Positions 1 through 7,058 of a DNA stretch of 9,301 nucleotides are shown here, one piece after another. Each line of letters opens with the position of its first letter. The stretch's first letter is position 1. The stretch is from positions 1 to 9,301 of the forward strand of contig JAISIQ010000012.1 in the NCBI GenBank assembly GCA_031261945.1, read 5' to 3'. Both the position numbers and the translations under genes were made by a program. Under the pieces are notes generated by a model. It did no database searches. It had not been told where the DNA came from and was given only the letters and a program-made list of their open reading frames with translations. The stretch comes from Methanobrevibacter sp. GTDB taxonomy: Archaea; Methanobacteriota; Methanobacteria; Methanobacteriales; Methanobacteriaceae.

Positions 1-57
1 ACGAACTTCAAATTCACTTAAAGAAAGATTTCCATGGACACTATCTCTTATAAACAT
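1..57 (-). CDS. HD-superfamily phosphohydrolase, N-terminal fragment (cut by window edge)
   Basis: Only the first 19 codons lie in the window, reading MFIRDSVHGNLSLSEFEVR on the minus strand. The pattern IRD-x-VHG followed by a short hydrophobic stretch is the usual opening of the HD-domain family related to dNTP triphosphohydrolases (COG1078-like, 'IRDPVHG'). The catalytic HD residues would be further on, outside the window. The start is supported by GGTGAT (plus-strand positions 64-69, read in reverse) six bases before the ATG, matching the Shine-Dalgarno seen at other genes here. The call rests on the N-terminal motif alone; the substrate cannot be told. Confidence 0.65.
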   Translation of the reverse strand, partial: MFIRDSVHGNLSLSEFEVR

Positions 58-503
58 AATTTAATCACCAAATTTATTAAAATTTATTAAATATTAATAA
101 CAAAACAATAATAACAAAATAATATTAATAATATATTTAATAACAATATTAATTACAATATTAATTATTATAATAATTATATTCATTTAAATATTAATAA
201 ATATTTCTATAAAAATTATTACTCTTTAGTATTACTAATTCTATTATTACTACTACTTCTATTATTACTAATTCTACTATTAATAAGGTTATTAAGGATA
301 TTATTAAATTTAATACTTTTATTAATATTAGAACTAATGAAAATAATTAGAATAATAACAATTAGCACTAAGAATAATTGTTGTAATAAAATAATAATAA
401 AATAATAATTAATAAGATAAAATAATTAATAAGATAATTAATAAGATAGATAAATAATAAGATAAATATAATAAGAAATAAAAATACTAAATCATTCAAT
501 CAT
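58..503. other. AT-rich intergenic region with low-complexity repeats
   Basis: About 445 bp with no credible gene on either strand. It holds the probable promoter of the leftward HD-domain gene, a trinucleotide-like tract of ATTACT/ATTATT units at about 220-300, a tandem 12-bp repeat at 407-463, and an 8-bp direct repeat (TCATTCAA twice, 492-507) that runs into the stop codon of trmO. Convergence of repeats at the trmO end suggests slippage-prone spacer DNA rather than a functional site. Confidence 0.6.
407..463. repeat. Tandem repeat of AATTAATAAGAT
   Basis: AATTAATAAGAT occurs exactly at 407-418, 424-435 and 436-447, and a shortened AATAATAAGAT follows at 453-463. It lies just past the 3' end of trmO. 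No function is visible; replication slippage in AT-rich spacer is the simplest explanation. Confidence 0.7.
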
Positions 504-995
504 TCAATCAATAAATCGATTATCTGATTTTATATTTTCTGCATTTTGATATTTTTCATTAAACCAACCGATTCTTAAATCATTACATGTTTCTTCGTAT
601 AATTGAGGAACATAGGGTTTTATATCAAGAAGAGGAGTCCCATTTAAAATATCTACATTAGATATATGAACAACATTATCTTTTATTGAATCTAATTTTA
701 CAACAGAAATTCCAATGGGATTTGGGCGTTTCGGAGATCTTGTTGCAAAAATTCCATGAGATTTATTATCTAAAAATGGTTTAACTTCGAGAGAATAGCT
801 ATTTACTTCATGTAAATGATAGATAAGTGTTAAATGAGAAAAACCTTCTAAATCTTTTAATCCATCTTTTAATTCTTCATTTAAATGAATTTTTCCTTTT
901 ATTCCCTTAGCTCCAATAGCTTGAATTGGCATCCCTTCTAATTCATCAAAAGGAGAATAAATTGTCCCAATATTATTAAATTCAATTTTTGGCAT
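504..995 (-). CDS. trmO: TrmO (TsaA-like) tRNA A37 N6-methyltransferase
   Basis: Predicted S-adenosylmethionine-dependent enzyme that methylates N6 of the threonylcarbamoyl-adenosine at position 37 of tRNA, next to the anticodon; the characterised bacterial member is TrmO (formerly TsaA/YaeB). The 163-residue product has the family hallmarks: GFSHL at 51-55, GIFATRSPKRPNPIG at 81-95, and NGTPLLDIKPYVP at 118-130. It is the beta-barrel core only, without the extra C-terminal domain of the E. coli enzyme, as is usual for archaeal members. It lies 69 bp downstream of moaE on the same strand and may be co-transcribed with it. The Shine-Dalgarno is weak. Family assignment is strong; the exact tRNA substrate in archaea is inferred from bacterial homologues. 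Confidence 0.88.
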   Translation of the reverse strand: MPKIEFNNIGTIYSPFDELEGMPIQAIGAKGIKGKIHLNEELKDGLKDLEGFSHLTLIYHLHEVNSYSLEVKPFLDNKSHGIFATRSPKRPNPIGISVVKLDSIKDNVVHISNVDILNGTPLLDIKPYVPQLYEETCNDLRIGWFNEKYQNAENIKSDNRFID

Positions 996-1034
996 AAAAT
1001 ATCAATAATCTTTGTTAAAAGTAATATTAGTTAA

Positions 1035-1068
1035 AATAGCTATTTCCAACAATTTTCAAAATAGCTAT
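1035..1068. repeat. Two ATAGCTAT palindromes in the moaE-trmO spacer
   Basis: AATAGCTATT at 1035-1044 and ATAGCTAT at 1061-1068 lie 26 bp apart in the short gap, the second containing the moaE stop codon. They belong to a palindrome repeated through the whole window: exact AATAGCTATT is also at 794-803, 1248-1257, 3770-3779, 5040-5049 and 6665-6674. Four of the six exact copies are inside genes and two in spacers, so this is a genome-style iterated word rather than an operator of one gene. Confidence 0.6.
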
Positions 1069-1514
1069 CCTCCGGACATTATTGTTTTATGTCCTTGGTT
1101 AGATATTTCTTCTTTTTTAAAGTCTAAATCAAATTTTGTTCTCTCTATTGTTTCTTGAAGTGCATCTAATGTTTCTTTTCTATGACCTCCAAGAATAGCT
1201 ACAAGAAACAAGCTATCTCCTGTATAAAATTCTCCAATATAATGAATAATAGCTATTTCAAAAATTCCAAACTTTTCTTTTACATTTTCAGCTATTTTTT
1301 CTAATTCTTCTTGTGTTTTTTCTTTATTTGGAGTGGTTAATATTAATTTATTTACATCTAAATCTTCTTCTTTGTTCCTTTCTTTTCCTCTAACAAATCC
1401 TTCAAATGTAAAAATAGCTCCTGCCTCATCAACTCTCTTATTTTTCTTTATATAATTAATAAGATCTTCAGTTTTATAATATTCATCATCTTTTTCAATA
1501 ATTTTGATTAACAT
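1065..1514 (-). CDS. moaE: MoaE-like molybdopterin synthase catalytic subunit (divergent)
   Basis: Predicted large subunit of molybdopterin synthase, which moves sulfur from the C-terminus of MoaD to cyclic pyranopterin monophosphate; the cofactor serves Mo/W enzymes such as formylmethanofuran dehydrogenase in methanogens. Visible family features in 149 residues: GAIFTFEGFVRG (32-43), HR at 111-112, Lys127 and FKKEE (132-136), matching the conserved Arg, HisArg and catalytic lysines of MoaE. It departs from the family in two places. The YExY-type segment after the first motif is replaced by LTTPNKEKTQ (59-68), and the usual HR-x-G is HYIG (91-94). The protein ends in SGG, unusual for MoaE and reminiscent of MoaD tails. 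AAGGA before the ATG supports the start. No moaD is in the window. Probably the first gene of a moaE-trmO unit. Confidence 0.8.
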   Translation of the reverse strand: MLIKIIEKDDEYYKTEDLINYIKKNKRVDEAGAIFTFEGFVRGKERNKEEDLDVNKLILTTPNKEKTQEELEKIAENVKEKFGIFEIAIIHYIGEFYTGDSLFLVAILGGHRKETLDALQETIERTKFDLDFKKEEISNQGHKTIMSGG

Positions 1515-1833
1515 TTGATTTCCTTCATTTTTAGATTATTAATATTATTAATATGGGGTATGTGGAGTATAATATTACTTATATTACTAATATTAGTGAT
1601 ATTATTATTAATATTATTATTAATTAAATTATTATTGTTAGTATTATTACTAATAGTATTAACTAATAGTATTTCTACTAATAATATTTCTATTATATAA
1701 TTTTATATTATCATTATATAATTTATCATTATTATAATTTTTTTGTTATTATTTTTTATTATTATTAGTATTATTATTATTATTTTTATTAGTTAATTTA
1801 TTAATTTATTAATCTTGATAAGTTGATTAATTG
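1515..1833. other. Low-complexity intergenic region between nadM and moaE
   Basis: About 320 bp made mostly of TTA/ATT/AGT trinucleotide-like runs and T tracts (notably 1545-1700 and 1735-1800). It must contain the 3' end signals of nadM and the promoter of moaE on the minus strand, but the composition makes TATA boxes impossible to tell from background. Short hydrophobic Leu/Ile reading frames here are by-products of the repeat. Confidence 0.55.
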
Positions 1834-2415
<582 letters not shown>

Positions 2416-2590
2416 CTATATTGTTTATTTTTCATATTATTAAAATTTTTTATAATATTTTTAAATATAATATTTTTTTAAGTTATTTTTCATTTTTTTG
2501 TTTTTTCTTTTTTATCTTTTTTTTATTTATTCTTGTTTGGTATTATTTTTTTTATTCTGGCATTGTTTTTTTCTTGGTTATTCTATTATT

Positions 2591-2803
2591 GTTCTGTTTA
2601 TTGTTTTTTGTGTTTATTGTTTTATTTATTATTTTATTCATTGTGTTATTCCTTGTTTTTCTTTGTTGTTTTATTTGTTGTTCTGTTTATTGTTTTTTGT
2701 GTTTTATTGTTTTATTTATTATTTTATTCATTGTGTTATTCCTTGTTTTTCTTTGTTGTTTTATTTGTTGTTCTGTTTATTGTTCTGTTTATTGTTTTTT
2801 TGT
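2591..2803. repeat. 90-bp T-rich imperfect tandem repeat, about 2.3 copies
   Basis: Copy 1 is 2591-2679 (89 bp) and copy 2 is 2680-2769 (90 bp). They appear to differ only by one extra T in a T run near 2702-2705; from 2621 and 2711 onward they match base for base. A third, partial copy starts at 2770 with GTTCTGTTTATTGTT and then breaks down. Each unit contains the landmarks ATTCATTGTGTTATTCC and CTTTGTTGTTTTATTTG. The near identity points to a recent duplication. Units touch directly with no spacers, so this is not a CRISPR array. Confidence 0.9.
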
Positions 2804-2840
2804 TGTTTGTTGTTTTTTAGTTTTGGTTAATATTAAATAA

Positions 2841-2857
2841 TTTAAAATATATATTTA
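2841..2857 (+). promoter_or_regulatory. Candidate TATA box for atwA
   Basis: TTTAAAATATATATTTA is the best archaeal TATA-like sequence upstream of atwA. Transcription starting about 25 bp downstream would give a leader of roughly 110 bases that includes the ATGTATTTAT repeats. The surrounding DNA is so AT-rich that this remains a candidate. Confidence 0.35.
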
Positions 2858-2893
2858 AGAATATACTTTAAATAATATAGTAACTACTAATTA

Positions 2894-2949
2894 ATGTATT
2901 TATTTGATGTATTTATGATGTATTTATTAAAGAAATGTATTTATTAAAG
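2894..2949 (+). repeat. Four ATGTATTTAT direct repeats upstream of atwA
   Basis: ATGTATTTAT is at 2894-2903, 2907-2916, 2918-2927 and 2935-2944. The last two copies extend to ATGTATTTATTAAAG (2918-2932 and 2935-2949), forming a 17-bp tandem unit. They lie 40-95 bp before the atwA start, in the promoter or leader. I did not notice this run of repeats before any other gene. It could be a regulator binding array, a leader RNA feature, or simple slippage. Confidence 0.7.
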
Positions 2950-2987
2950 GAAATACTTATTATTATCAGATATTAACTGTGATGACC

Positions 2988-4787
2988 ATGATCAAAATCG
3001 AAAATCTTAGTAAAACTTATAAATTAGATAATGGGGAAGAAATCCAAGGATTAAAAAACATCAATCTTGAAGTTAAAGATGGAGAAATTTTAGGAATCAT
3101 TGGAAGAAGTGGTTCTGGAAAAACATCTCTTCTTAGAATACTTCGAGGAGTTGAATCTTTTGATGAAGGTAAAATCACTTTAGGATCAAGTTCAAAGGAA
3201 TCAGAGTTTGAAAAGAAGTTAGAAGTTGCTCATGATTCTAGTAAATATTATCAAACTCAATTAAAGAAAGAAACAGCTATTCACCTTCAAAGATCATTTG
3301 GATTATGGCCAGAAACTGCTCTTGAAAATGTTATAAGAAAGCTATTTGGGGCTAAATATGGGGATGAAGCATCAACTGATTTTGAATATGCCTATGATCA
3401 ATTTGGTGATGAAGCTAAAAAAATACTATCTCTTGTTGGTTTAGAGGATAAAATAGATCATTTCGCTCCAGTACTTAGTGGTGGGGAAAAACAAAGACTT
3501 ATAATGGCAAGACAACTTGCAAAAAAACCAAAAGTATTGCTTCTTGATGAACCTGCTACTATGGCTTGTCCAAGAACCAAACAATCAATTTTAGATTCAG
3601 TCAAACGAATCAATGAAGAATTAGGAATCACAGTTGTTTTAGTTTCTCATTTACCAGAAGTTCATAAATATTTAGCAGATAGATTAGTTTTACTTGAAGA
3701 TGGAGAAATAAAAGAAATAGGTGATGTTGATAAGGTAGCTAATGATTTCTTAAAAGATATAGTTCCAGAAATAGCTATTGATGATTTAGAAAAAGATAAA
3801 GAAGAAACAGTGCTAGAAAAACTAGAAGATGAAAAAATAATCAAAGCTGAAGATATTGAAAAGAGATTCTATCTTCTTAAAGGTGGAGAAGTTCTTGAAA
3901 TTGAAGATATTAATTTAGTTATTGATAAAAAGGATATTGTAACTCTTTTAGGCCCAAGTGGTGCAGGAAAAACAATTCTTCTACGTATGATTGGTGGATT
4001 AGAACATCCTGATAAAGGAAAAGTCTTGTTTAAATTAGAAGAAAATGAAAACAGTAATGGAAATAATAAAAATCATGAAAAAGATATATGGGTGAATATT
4101 TCTGAACCTGGAATCAACAGGATGAAAATCAGAAGAAAAATAGGAATTATGCATCAAGAATTTGCTCTTTCTCATTATGCTACTATCAGAGATCAATTAG
4201 CTGTTAAATTAGGGTTCAAAAATCAATATGTTGTTGATGAAGCAAGAAAAAAAGCTAAAGAATTAGAATTAGGGGATGAACTTTTAGATGCTTTATATCA
4301 ACTAACTGATCTACCTGAACAAGAAGCAAAAGCACGTCTTGAAAAAATTGGTTTGCTTCCAGATATTTTAGAAGAGCTATTTCCAAAATTCCCAGAAAAA
4401 GCTGTTAAAAAAGAGATTAAACCATTATTCGATGGATTAAATCTTCCTTTAGATATATTAAATAGAAAATCATATGAATTATCTGGTGGGCAAAAAGTAA
4501 GAGCTATGTTAGCATTAGCATTATCTTCAAAACCAGATATTTTACTTCTTGATGAACCTTTTGGGGATTTAGATCCTTTAACACTTAGAATTGTTTCTAA
4601 TTCAATTAAAAATATTAATAAAGAATTTGAAACAACTATTATAATGGTTTCTCATAATATTGATTTTATTAAAGAATTAAGTAAAAGAGCTATTTTTATG
4701 GATAATGGTAAAATTATAGATGATGGCAATCCTGATAAAATAGCTAATGATTTTGTTAATTTTTGTAATGCTGATTATTTATACTAA
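2988..4787 (+). CDS. atwA: Methyl-coenzyme M reductase activation component A2 (double ABC ATPase)
   Basis: Soluble protein with two ABC-type ATPase domains that, with the A3a complex, uses ATP to help reduce the Ni-F430 of methyl-coenzyme M reductase to active Ni(I). Domain 1 has Walker [10 protein letters not shown] (39-47), signature LSGGEKQR (163-170) and Walker B ending in D187-E188 within [13 protein letters not shown], a stretch characteristic of this family. Domain 2 has GPSGAGKT (322-329), LSGGQKVR (498-505) and LLLDEP with D522-E523. There are no membrane segments. The frame is open from GTG at 2979, but GTGAT at 2979-2983 is a Shine-Dalgarno placed four bases before the ATG at 2988, exactly as at the rubredoxins, so 599 residues is preferred over 602. 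No partner mcr genes are in the window, which is common for atwA. Confidence 0.93.
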   Translation: MIKIENLSKTYKLDNGEEIQGLKNINLEVKDGEILGIIGRSGSGKTSLLRILRGVESFDEGKITLGSSSKESEFEKKLEVAHDSSKYYQTQLKKETAIHLQRSFGLWPETALENVIRKLFGAKYGDEASTDFEYAYDQFGDEAKKILSLVGLEDKIDHFAPVLSGGEKQRLIMARQLAKKPKVLLLDEPATMACPRTKQSILDSVKRINEELGITVVLVSHLPEVHKYLADRLVLLEDGEIKEIGDVDKVANDFLKDIVPEIAIDDLEKDKEETVLEKLEDEKIIKAEDIEKRFYLLKGGEVLEIEDINLVIDKKDIVTLLGPSGAGKTILLRMIGGLEHPDKGKVLFKLEENENSNGNNKNHEKDIWVNISEPGINRMKIRRKIGIMHQEFALSHYATIRDQLAVKLGFKNQYVVDEARKKAKELELGDELLDALYQLTDLPEQEAKARLEKIGLLPDILEELFPKFPEKAVKKEIKPLFDGLNLPLDILNRKSYELSGGQKVRAMLALALSSKPDILLLDEPFGDLDPLTLRIVSNSIKNINKEFETTIIMVSHNIDFIKELSKRAIFMDNGKIIDDGNPDKIANDFVNFCNADYLY

Positions 4788-4789
4788 TA

Positions 4790-4935
4790 ATTAGTATTAT
4801 TAGTATTACTATTATTATTATCAGTATTATAAGTATTAGTATTATTATTACTAATATTGGTATTAACATTGATATTATTATTGGTATCAGTATTGGTATT
4901 ATTATTCTTAGTATTATTGATACTATTATTAAAAA
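4790..4935. repeat. Trinucleotide-like TATTAG/TATTAT tract between atwA and uspA
   Basis: Nearly the whole gap is built from degenerate three-base units (TATTAGTATTACTATTATTA style), similar in texture to the tracts near 220-300 and 1545-1800. The minus strand can be read as an Asn/Thr-rich 61-residue frame, but this only reflects the repeat. The tract stops before a more ordinary stretch that carries the uspA ribosome-binding site (AGGTGA, 4971-4976). Confidence 0.65.
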
Positions 4936-4980
4936 TATTATTAAGAATACAATAAATGATATAATTCATTAGGTGAAAAA

Positions 4981-5376
4981 ATGTTTAAAAATATAATGGT
5001 TCCCTCTGATGGATCAGAAGCATCTGATAAAGCTAGTAAAATAGCTATTGAAATAGCTAAAAAATTTAACTCAAAAATTACAGCTATTCATGTTATTGAC
5101 GAAAAAACAATGTTTCCATATGAAAAATTAGAAGACGAAGGTAATGAAATTCTTGGAAAAATAGCTAAAATGGCTATTGATGAAGGAATTGAAGTTTCAG
5201 AACAATTAATAACCGGAGATCCTTTAAGAGACATGAAAACAATAGCTAAAAAAGCAAACGCGGACTCAATTGTCATTAGCACTCATGGAAGAAATAAATT
5301 AGAAAAGTTAATAGTTGGTAGTGTAGCAGATAGAGTAATAAAAACTTTTGATATTCCCGTTATCTTAATAAAATAA
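4981..5376 (+). CDS. Universal stress protein, UspA family
   Basis: Single-domain USP fold protein of 131 residues, the usual length. It opens with MFKNIMVPSDGSE; Asp10 is the conserved N-terminal nucleotide-site residue. The C-terminal ATP loop, consensus G-2x-G-9x-G-S/T, reads S100-TH-G103-RNKLEKLIV-G113-S114, so the first glycine is serine while the rest is intact. ATP binding is therefore likely but not certain. The start is fixed by AGGTGA four bases upstream. It lies between atwA and the rubredoxin cluster on the same strand, separated by long gaps, so it probably has its own promoter. USP proteins are small cytoplasmic dimers induced by stress in many organisms; the specific role here is unknown. 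Confidence 0.92.
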   Translation: MFKNIMVPSDGSEASDKASKIAIEIAKKFNSKITAIHVIDEKTMFPYEKLEDEGNEILGKIAKMAIDEGIEVSEQLITGDPLRDMKTIAKKANADSIVISTHGRNKLEKLIVGSVADRVIKTFDIPVILIK

Positions 5377-5635
5377 GTATTATACTAATAAGTAAATTAT
5401 ACACTTTTTATTCATATTTTTAATAGTTATTAAAAATTAATGTTGTTTATAATAATTATCATAAATTTTATCATAAATTTCATATTTATTGTGAAATTAT
5501 AATACTAATAATAAAAAAATAATTAAAAATAATAATTATAAAATGAAAAAATATAAATTATTGAATTAATATATTTAAATTAATATATTTAATTATATTG
5601 TATTCAGATAAATTATAGGGTGAATATCAACTTCT
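5377..5635. promoter_or_regulatory. Upstream region of rubredoxin 1
   Basis: This 260-bp spacer contains a 12-bp tandem (TATCATAAATTT at 5457-5468 and 5469-5480) and a 14-bp tandem AATTAATATATTTA at 5564-5577 and 5578-5591. The second pair contains TATA-like ATATATT cores 55-80 bp before the rubredoxin 1 start, a sensible distance for an archaeal promoter. Which copy is used cannot be told. No gene is visible. Confidence 0.4.
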
Positions 5636-5646
5636 GAGGTGATTTT

Positions 5647-5811
5647 ATGAGTGAGAATATGAAATGTAAAGTTTGTGGATATATCTATTATCTTGAAAAA
5701 GGAGAACCACGAAAAGATCTTGAACCTGGTACTTCTTGGGAAGATGTTCCTGAAAGTTTTACTTGTCCTTCTTGTGGTGCAGCTAAAAAAATGTTTGTTT
5801 CAATAGATTAA
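5647..5811 (+). CDS. Rubredoxin 1
   Basis: Small one-iron electron carrier of 54 residues. The four cysteines that hold the iron are C7, C10 (CKVCGY) and C40, C43 (CPSCGA), with the typical PGTSWEDVP loop at 28-35. It is more divergent than the two following copies: GEPRKDLEP replaces the usual GDP-x-x-G region, and the aromatic before the second cysteine pair is Phe38 instead of Trp. A strong Shine-Dalgarno, GAGGTGAT (5636-5643), sits three bases before the ATG. Rubredoxins in anaerobes pass electrons to oxygen- and peroxide-reducing proteins such as rubrerythrin and flavodiiron proteins; the partner here is not in the window. Confidence 0.95.
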   Translation: MSENMKCKVCGYIYYLEKGEPRKDLEPGTSWEDVPESFTCPSCGAAKKMFVSID

Positions 5812-5882
5812 TTATCAAAATAAATAATAAATAGGATGAAAATAGAAATATAATATAAATAATATAAATTAATAAAATTGAA

Positions 5883-5924
5883 ATATAAATAAAAACATGA
5901 AAACTATTAATAGAATATATAAAA
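5883..5924 (+). promoter_or_regulatory. Candidate TATA elements for rubredoxin 2
   Basis: Two TATA-like sequences precede the gene: ATATAAAT at 5883-5890 and ATATATAA at 5915-5922. The first would give a leader of about 40 bases, the second a very short one. Both are kept in the duplicate upstream of rubredoxin 3, so either could drive both genes. Confidence 0.4.
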
Positions 5925-5950
5925 TATACAAAAAAATTTAGGTGATTGAT

Positions 5951-6109
5951 ATGGATAAATATGTTTGTAATTTATGTGGTCATGTATATGATCCTGAAAT
6001 AGGAGATCCTGACAATGGTGTTAAATCTGGTACTTCTTGGGAAGATGTTCCTGATGATTGGACTTGTCCAATGTGTGGAGTAGGAAAAGAAAATTTTAGT
6101 AAACAATAA
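5951..6109 (+). CDS. Rubredoxin 2
   Basis: Classical rubredoxin of 52 residues. Iron ligands are C6, C9 (CNLCG) and C39, C42 (CPMCG), and the standard core is kept: [13 protein letters not shown] (12-24), [11 protein letters not shown] (27-37) and GVGKENF (43-49). It has the best family match of the three copies and is likely fully functional. AGGTGAT four bases before the ATG fixes the start. It lies about 140 bp after rubredoxin 1 and has its own promoter-like region, which was duplicated together with it to give rubredoxin 3. Likely an electron donor in oxygen or peroxide detoxification, by analogy with other strict anaerobes. Confidence 0.96.
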   Translation: MDKYVCNLCGHVYDPEIGDPDNGVKSGTSWEDVPDDWTCPMCGVGKENFSKQ

Positions 6110-6194
6110 TTAAGTTATTTTTATAAATAGCTTATTTATTTTATTATTTTATTATTTTTTTTATTAAAACTATTGATTTTAAGGGTTAATAGCT

Positions 6195-6397
6195 GATAAT
6201 TTAATATTAGTTATAAAATTGACATTTTTTAAAGAGCCAATTAATCTGTTATTTAGTTAATAATCTATTTATTAATCATATTTACAAAATTAAAAGATTT
6301 AAAAATTGTACTTTTAATAATTAAGTTCATTGATATAATATTTATATGAAATTAACCTGTTTCTATCTTTGGATTTTTATGAAAATCAGACTCCCTG
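6195..6397. other. Spacer between the two rubredoxin duplication units
   Basis: AT-rich DNA with no credible gene, except that 6351-6402 stands out as less AT-rich and bounded by the inverted repeat ATTAAC/GTTAAT. A 23-codon frame starting ATG AAA TTA at 6347 crosses it, but has no ribosome-binding site or coding character. Confidence 0.5.
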
Positions 6398-6402
6398 TTA
6401 AT
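6351..6402. repeat. 52-bp palindromic island at the duplication junction
   Basis: The island begins ATTAACCTG and ends CCCTGTTAAT, so its ends are inverted repeats of six bases. Near its centre GATTTT (6372-6377), TATG and AAAATC (6382-6387) form a stem-loop. It meets the start of duplication copy B at 6398, overlapping it by a few bases. Both arms are short, so a miniature element is only one possibility. Confidence 0.4.
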
Positions 6403-6671
6403 AAAATTGAAATATAAATAAAAACATAAAAAATATACAATAGAATATATAAAATATACAAAAAAAGTTTTAGGTGATTGATATGAGTGGATATATGTGT
6501 AATTCATGTAGTTATGTATATGATTCTGAATTAGGAGATCTAGATAATGGTATTGAACCTGGTACTTCTTGGGAAGATATTTCTGATGATTGGACTTGTC
6601 CATCGTGTGGAGTAGGAAAAGAAGATTTTGAGAATCTTTATTAAAACTATTGATTTTAATAGTTAATAGCT
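6398..6671 (+). repeat. Duplication copy B: promoter, rubredoxin 3 and 3' tail
   Basis: Second unit of the local duplication described for 5869-6194. The upstream part runs from 6398 to the ATG at 6483, and the tail TTATTAAAACTATTGATTTTAA starts at 6638, overlapping the last codons of rubredoxin 3. The offset between copies is about 529 bp upstream and 477 bp at the tail, the difference being DNA gained or lost just after the stop codon. Confidence 0.88.
6483..6644 (+). CDS. Rubredoxin 3 (duplicate of rubredoxin 2)
   Basis: A 53-residue rubredoxin with all four iron ligands: C6, C9 (CNSCS) and C39, C42 (CPSCG). It has [11 protein letters not shown] at 27-37 and GVGKEDF at 43-49. It aligns end to end with rubredoxin 2 without gaps but has drifted: the glycine after the second cysteine is Ser10, the proline of GDPDNG is leucine (GDLDNG), and VPDDW is ISDDW. 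All ligands are intact, so it is probably functional, perhaps with shifted redox properties. AGGTGAT four bases before the ATG is identical to that of rubredoxin 2. The stop falls inside the duplicated 3' tail. Confidence 0.94.
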   Translation: MSGYMCNSCSYVYDSELGDLDNGIEPGTSWEDISDDWTCPSCGVGKEDFENLY

Positions 6672-6733
6672 ATTTTTTATTATTTTGAAGTTTATTATTG
6701 TTGTTATTTAATATTTTATAGGAATTTATATTT

Positions 6734-7058
6734 ATGTTTAAAAAAAGAAATGGAAACTGCATTAAATGATCAATTGAATGCTGAAGTATATTCTGGATAT
6801 TTATATTTAGCTATGGCTGCTTACTTTGAAGATACTGATTTATCTGGTTTTGCTAACTGGATGAGAGTTCAAGCTCAAGAAGAATTGGCTCATGGTACTA
6901 ATAATTTTCTGCAATGGTTTGTTGCTGAACAAGTTGAAGAAGAAATGTTTGCTATGGGAATATTAAGTAAAACAAAATCCGCTATTAAATCTTCAAGTGG
7001 TCTTTATTTATTAGATCAAGAACTTTCACAAAGAATTTATAATGATCCATCTGAATGA
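6734..7058 (+). pseudogene. Ferritin (FtnA-type), frameshifted and internally deleted
   Basis: Remnant of a 24-subunit iron-storage ferritin. From ATG 6750 the frame gives 102 residues with clear ferritin blocks: [20 protein letters not shown] (helix A, ligand E12), [15 protein letters not shown] (start of helix B, E45 and H48), then directly [16 protein letters not shown] (helix D, E60, Q61, E64) and [14 protein letters not shown]. Family members are about 165 residues; about 60 residues, covering the rest of helix B, the long loop and helix C, are missing in frame at about 6894-6899. In addition, ATG 6734 reads MFKK and would continue as EMETALN, the expected N-terminus, if the A7 run at 6740-6746 were one base shorter. 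AGGAA (6720-6724) suits the 6734 start. Two lesions make a dead gene likely; a functional mini-protein from 6750 is the alternative. Confidence 0.85.

Larger units (their letters stand above)
5869..6194 (+). repeat. Duplication copy A: promoter, rubredoxin 2 and 3' tail
   Basis: The 82 bp before rubredoxin 2 match the 85 bp before rubredoxin 3 apart from small indels and substitutions. Shared landmarks include TTAATAAAATTGAAATATAA, TAGAATATATAAAATATACA and GGTGATTGATATG. The coding regions also match closely, and a tail TTATTAAAACTATTGATTTTAA (6161-6182) followed by GGGTTAATAGCT recurs after rubredoxin 3 with two base changes. In this copy about 50 bp of extra AT-rich DNA lies between the stop codon and the tail. 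Confidence 0.88.

Noticed and set aside
1515..1700. Plus-strand Leu/Ile-rich 61-residue frame starting next to moaE
   Set aside because: Low-complexity translation of TTA/ATT repeats without ribosome-binding site or family resemblance.
2591..2803. CRISPR-like array
   Set aside because: Repeat units of about 90 bp abut directly without unique spacers and only about 2.3 copies exist; no cas genes nearby.
2421..2840. Overlapping open frames giving Phe/Leu/Cys-rich 'membrane proteins' in the T-rich block
   Set aside because: All three plus frames stay open because T/G-rich DNA cannot form stop codons; there is no ribosome-binding site, and the protein repeat only mirrors the 90-bp DNA repeat.
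4784..4969. Minus-strand Asn/Thr-rich 61-residue frame resembling an adhesin fragment
   Set aside because: It is explained by the trinucleotide tract; no Shine-Dalgarno and no non-repeat domain.
6347..6418. Plus-strand 23-codon frame in the rubredoxin spacer
   Set aside because: No ribosome-binding site, and it crosses from the palindromic island into the duplicated promoter.
6352..6603. Minus-strand 83-residue frame across rubredoxin 3 and its promoter
   Set aside because: Lies antisense to a clear rubredoxin gene; its composition follows the opposite strand and it has no recognisable domain.
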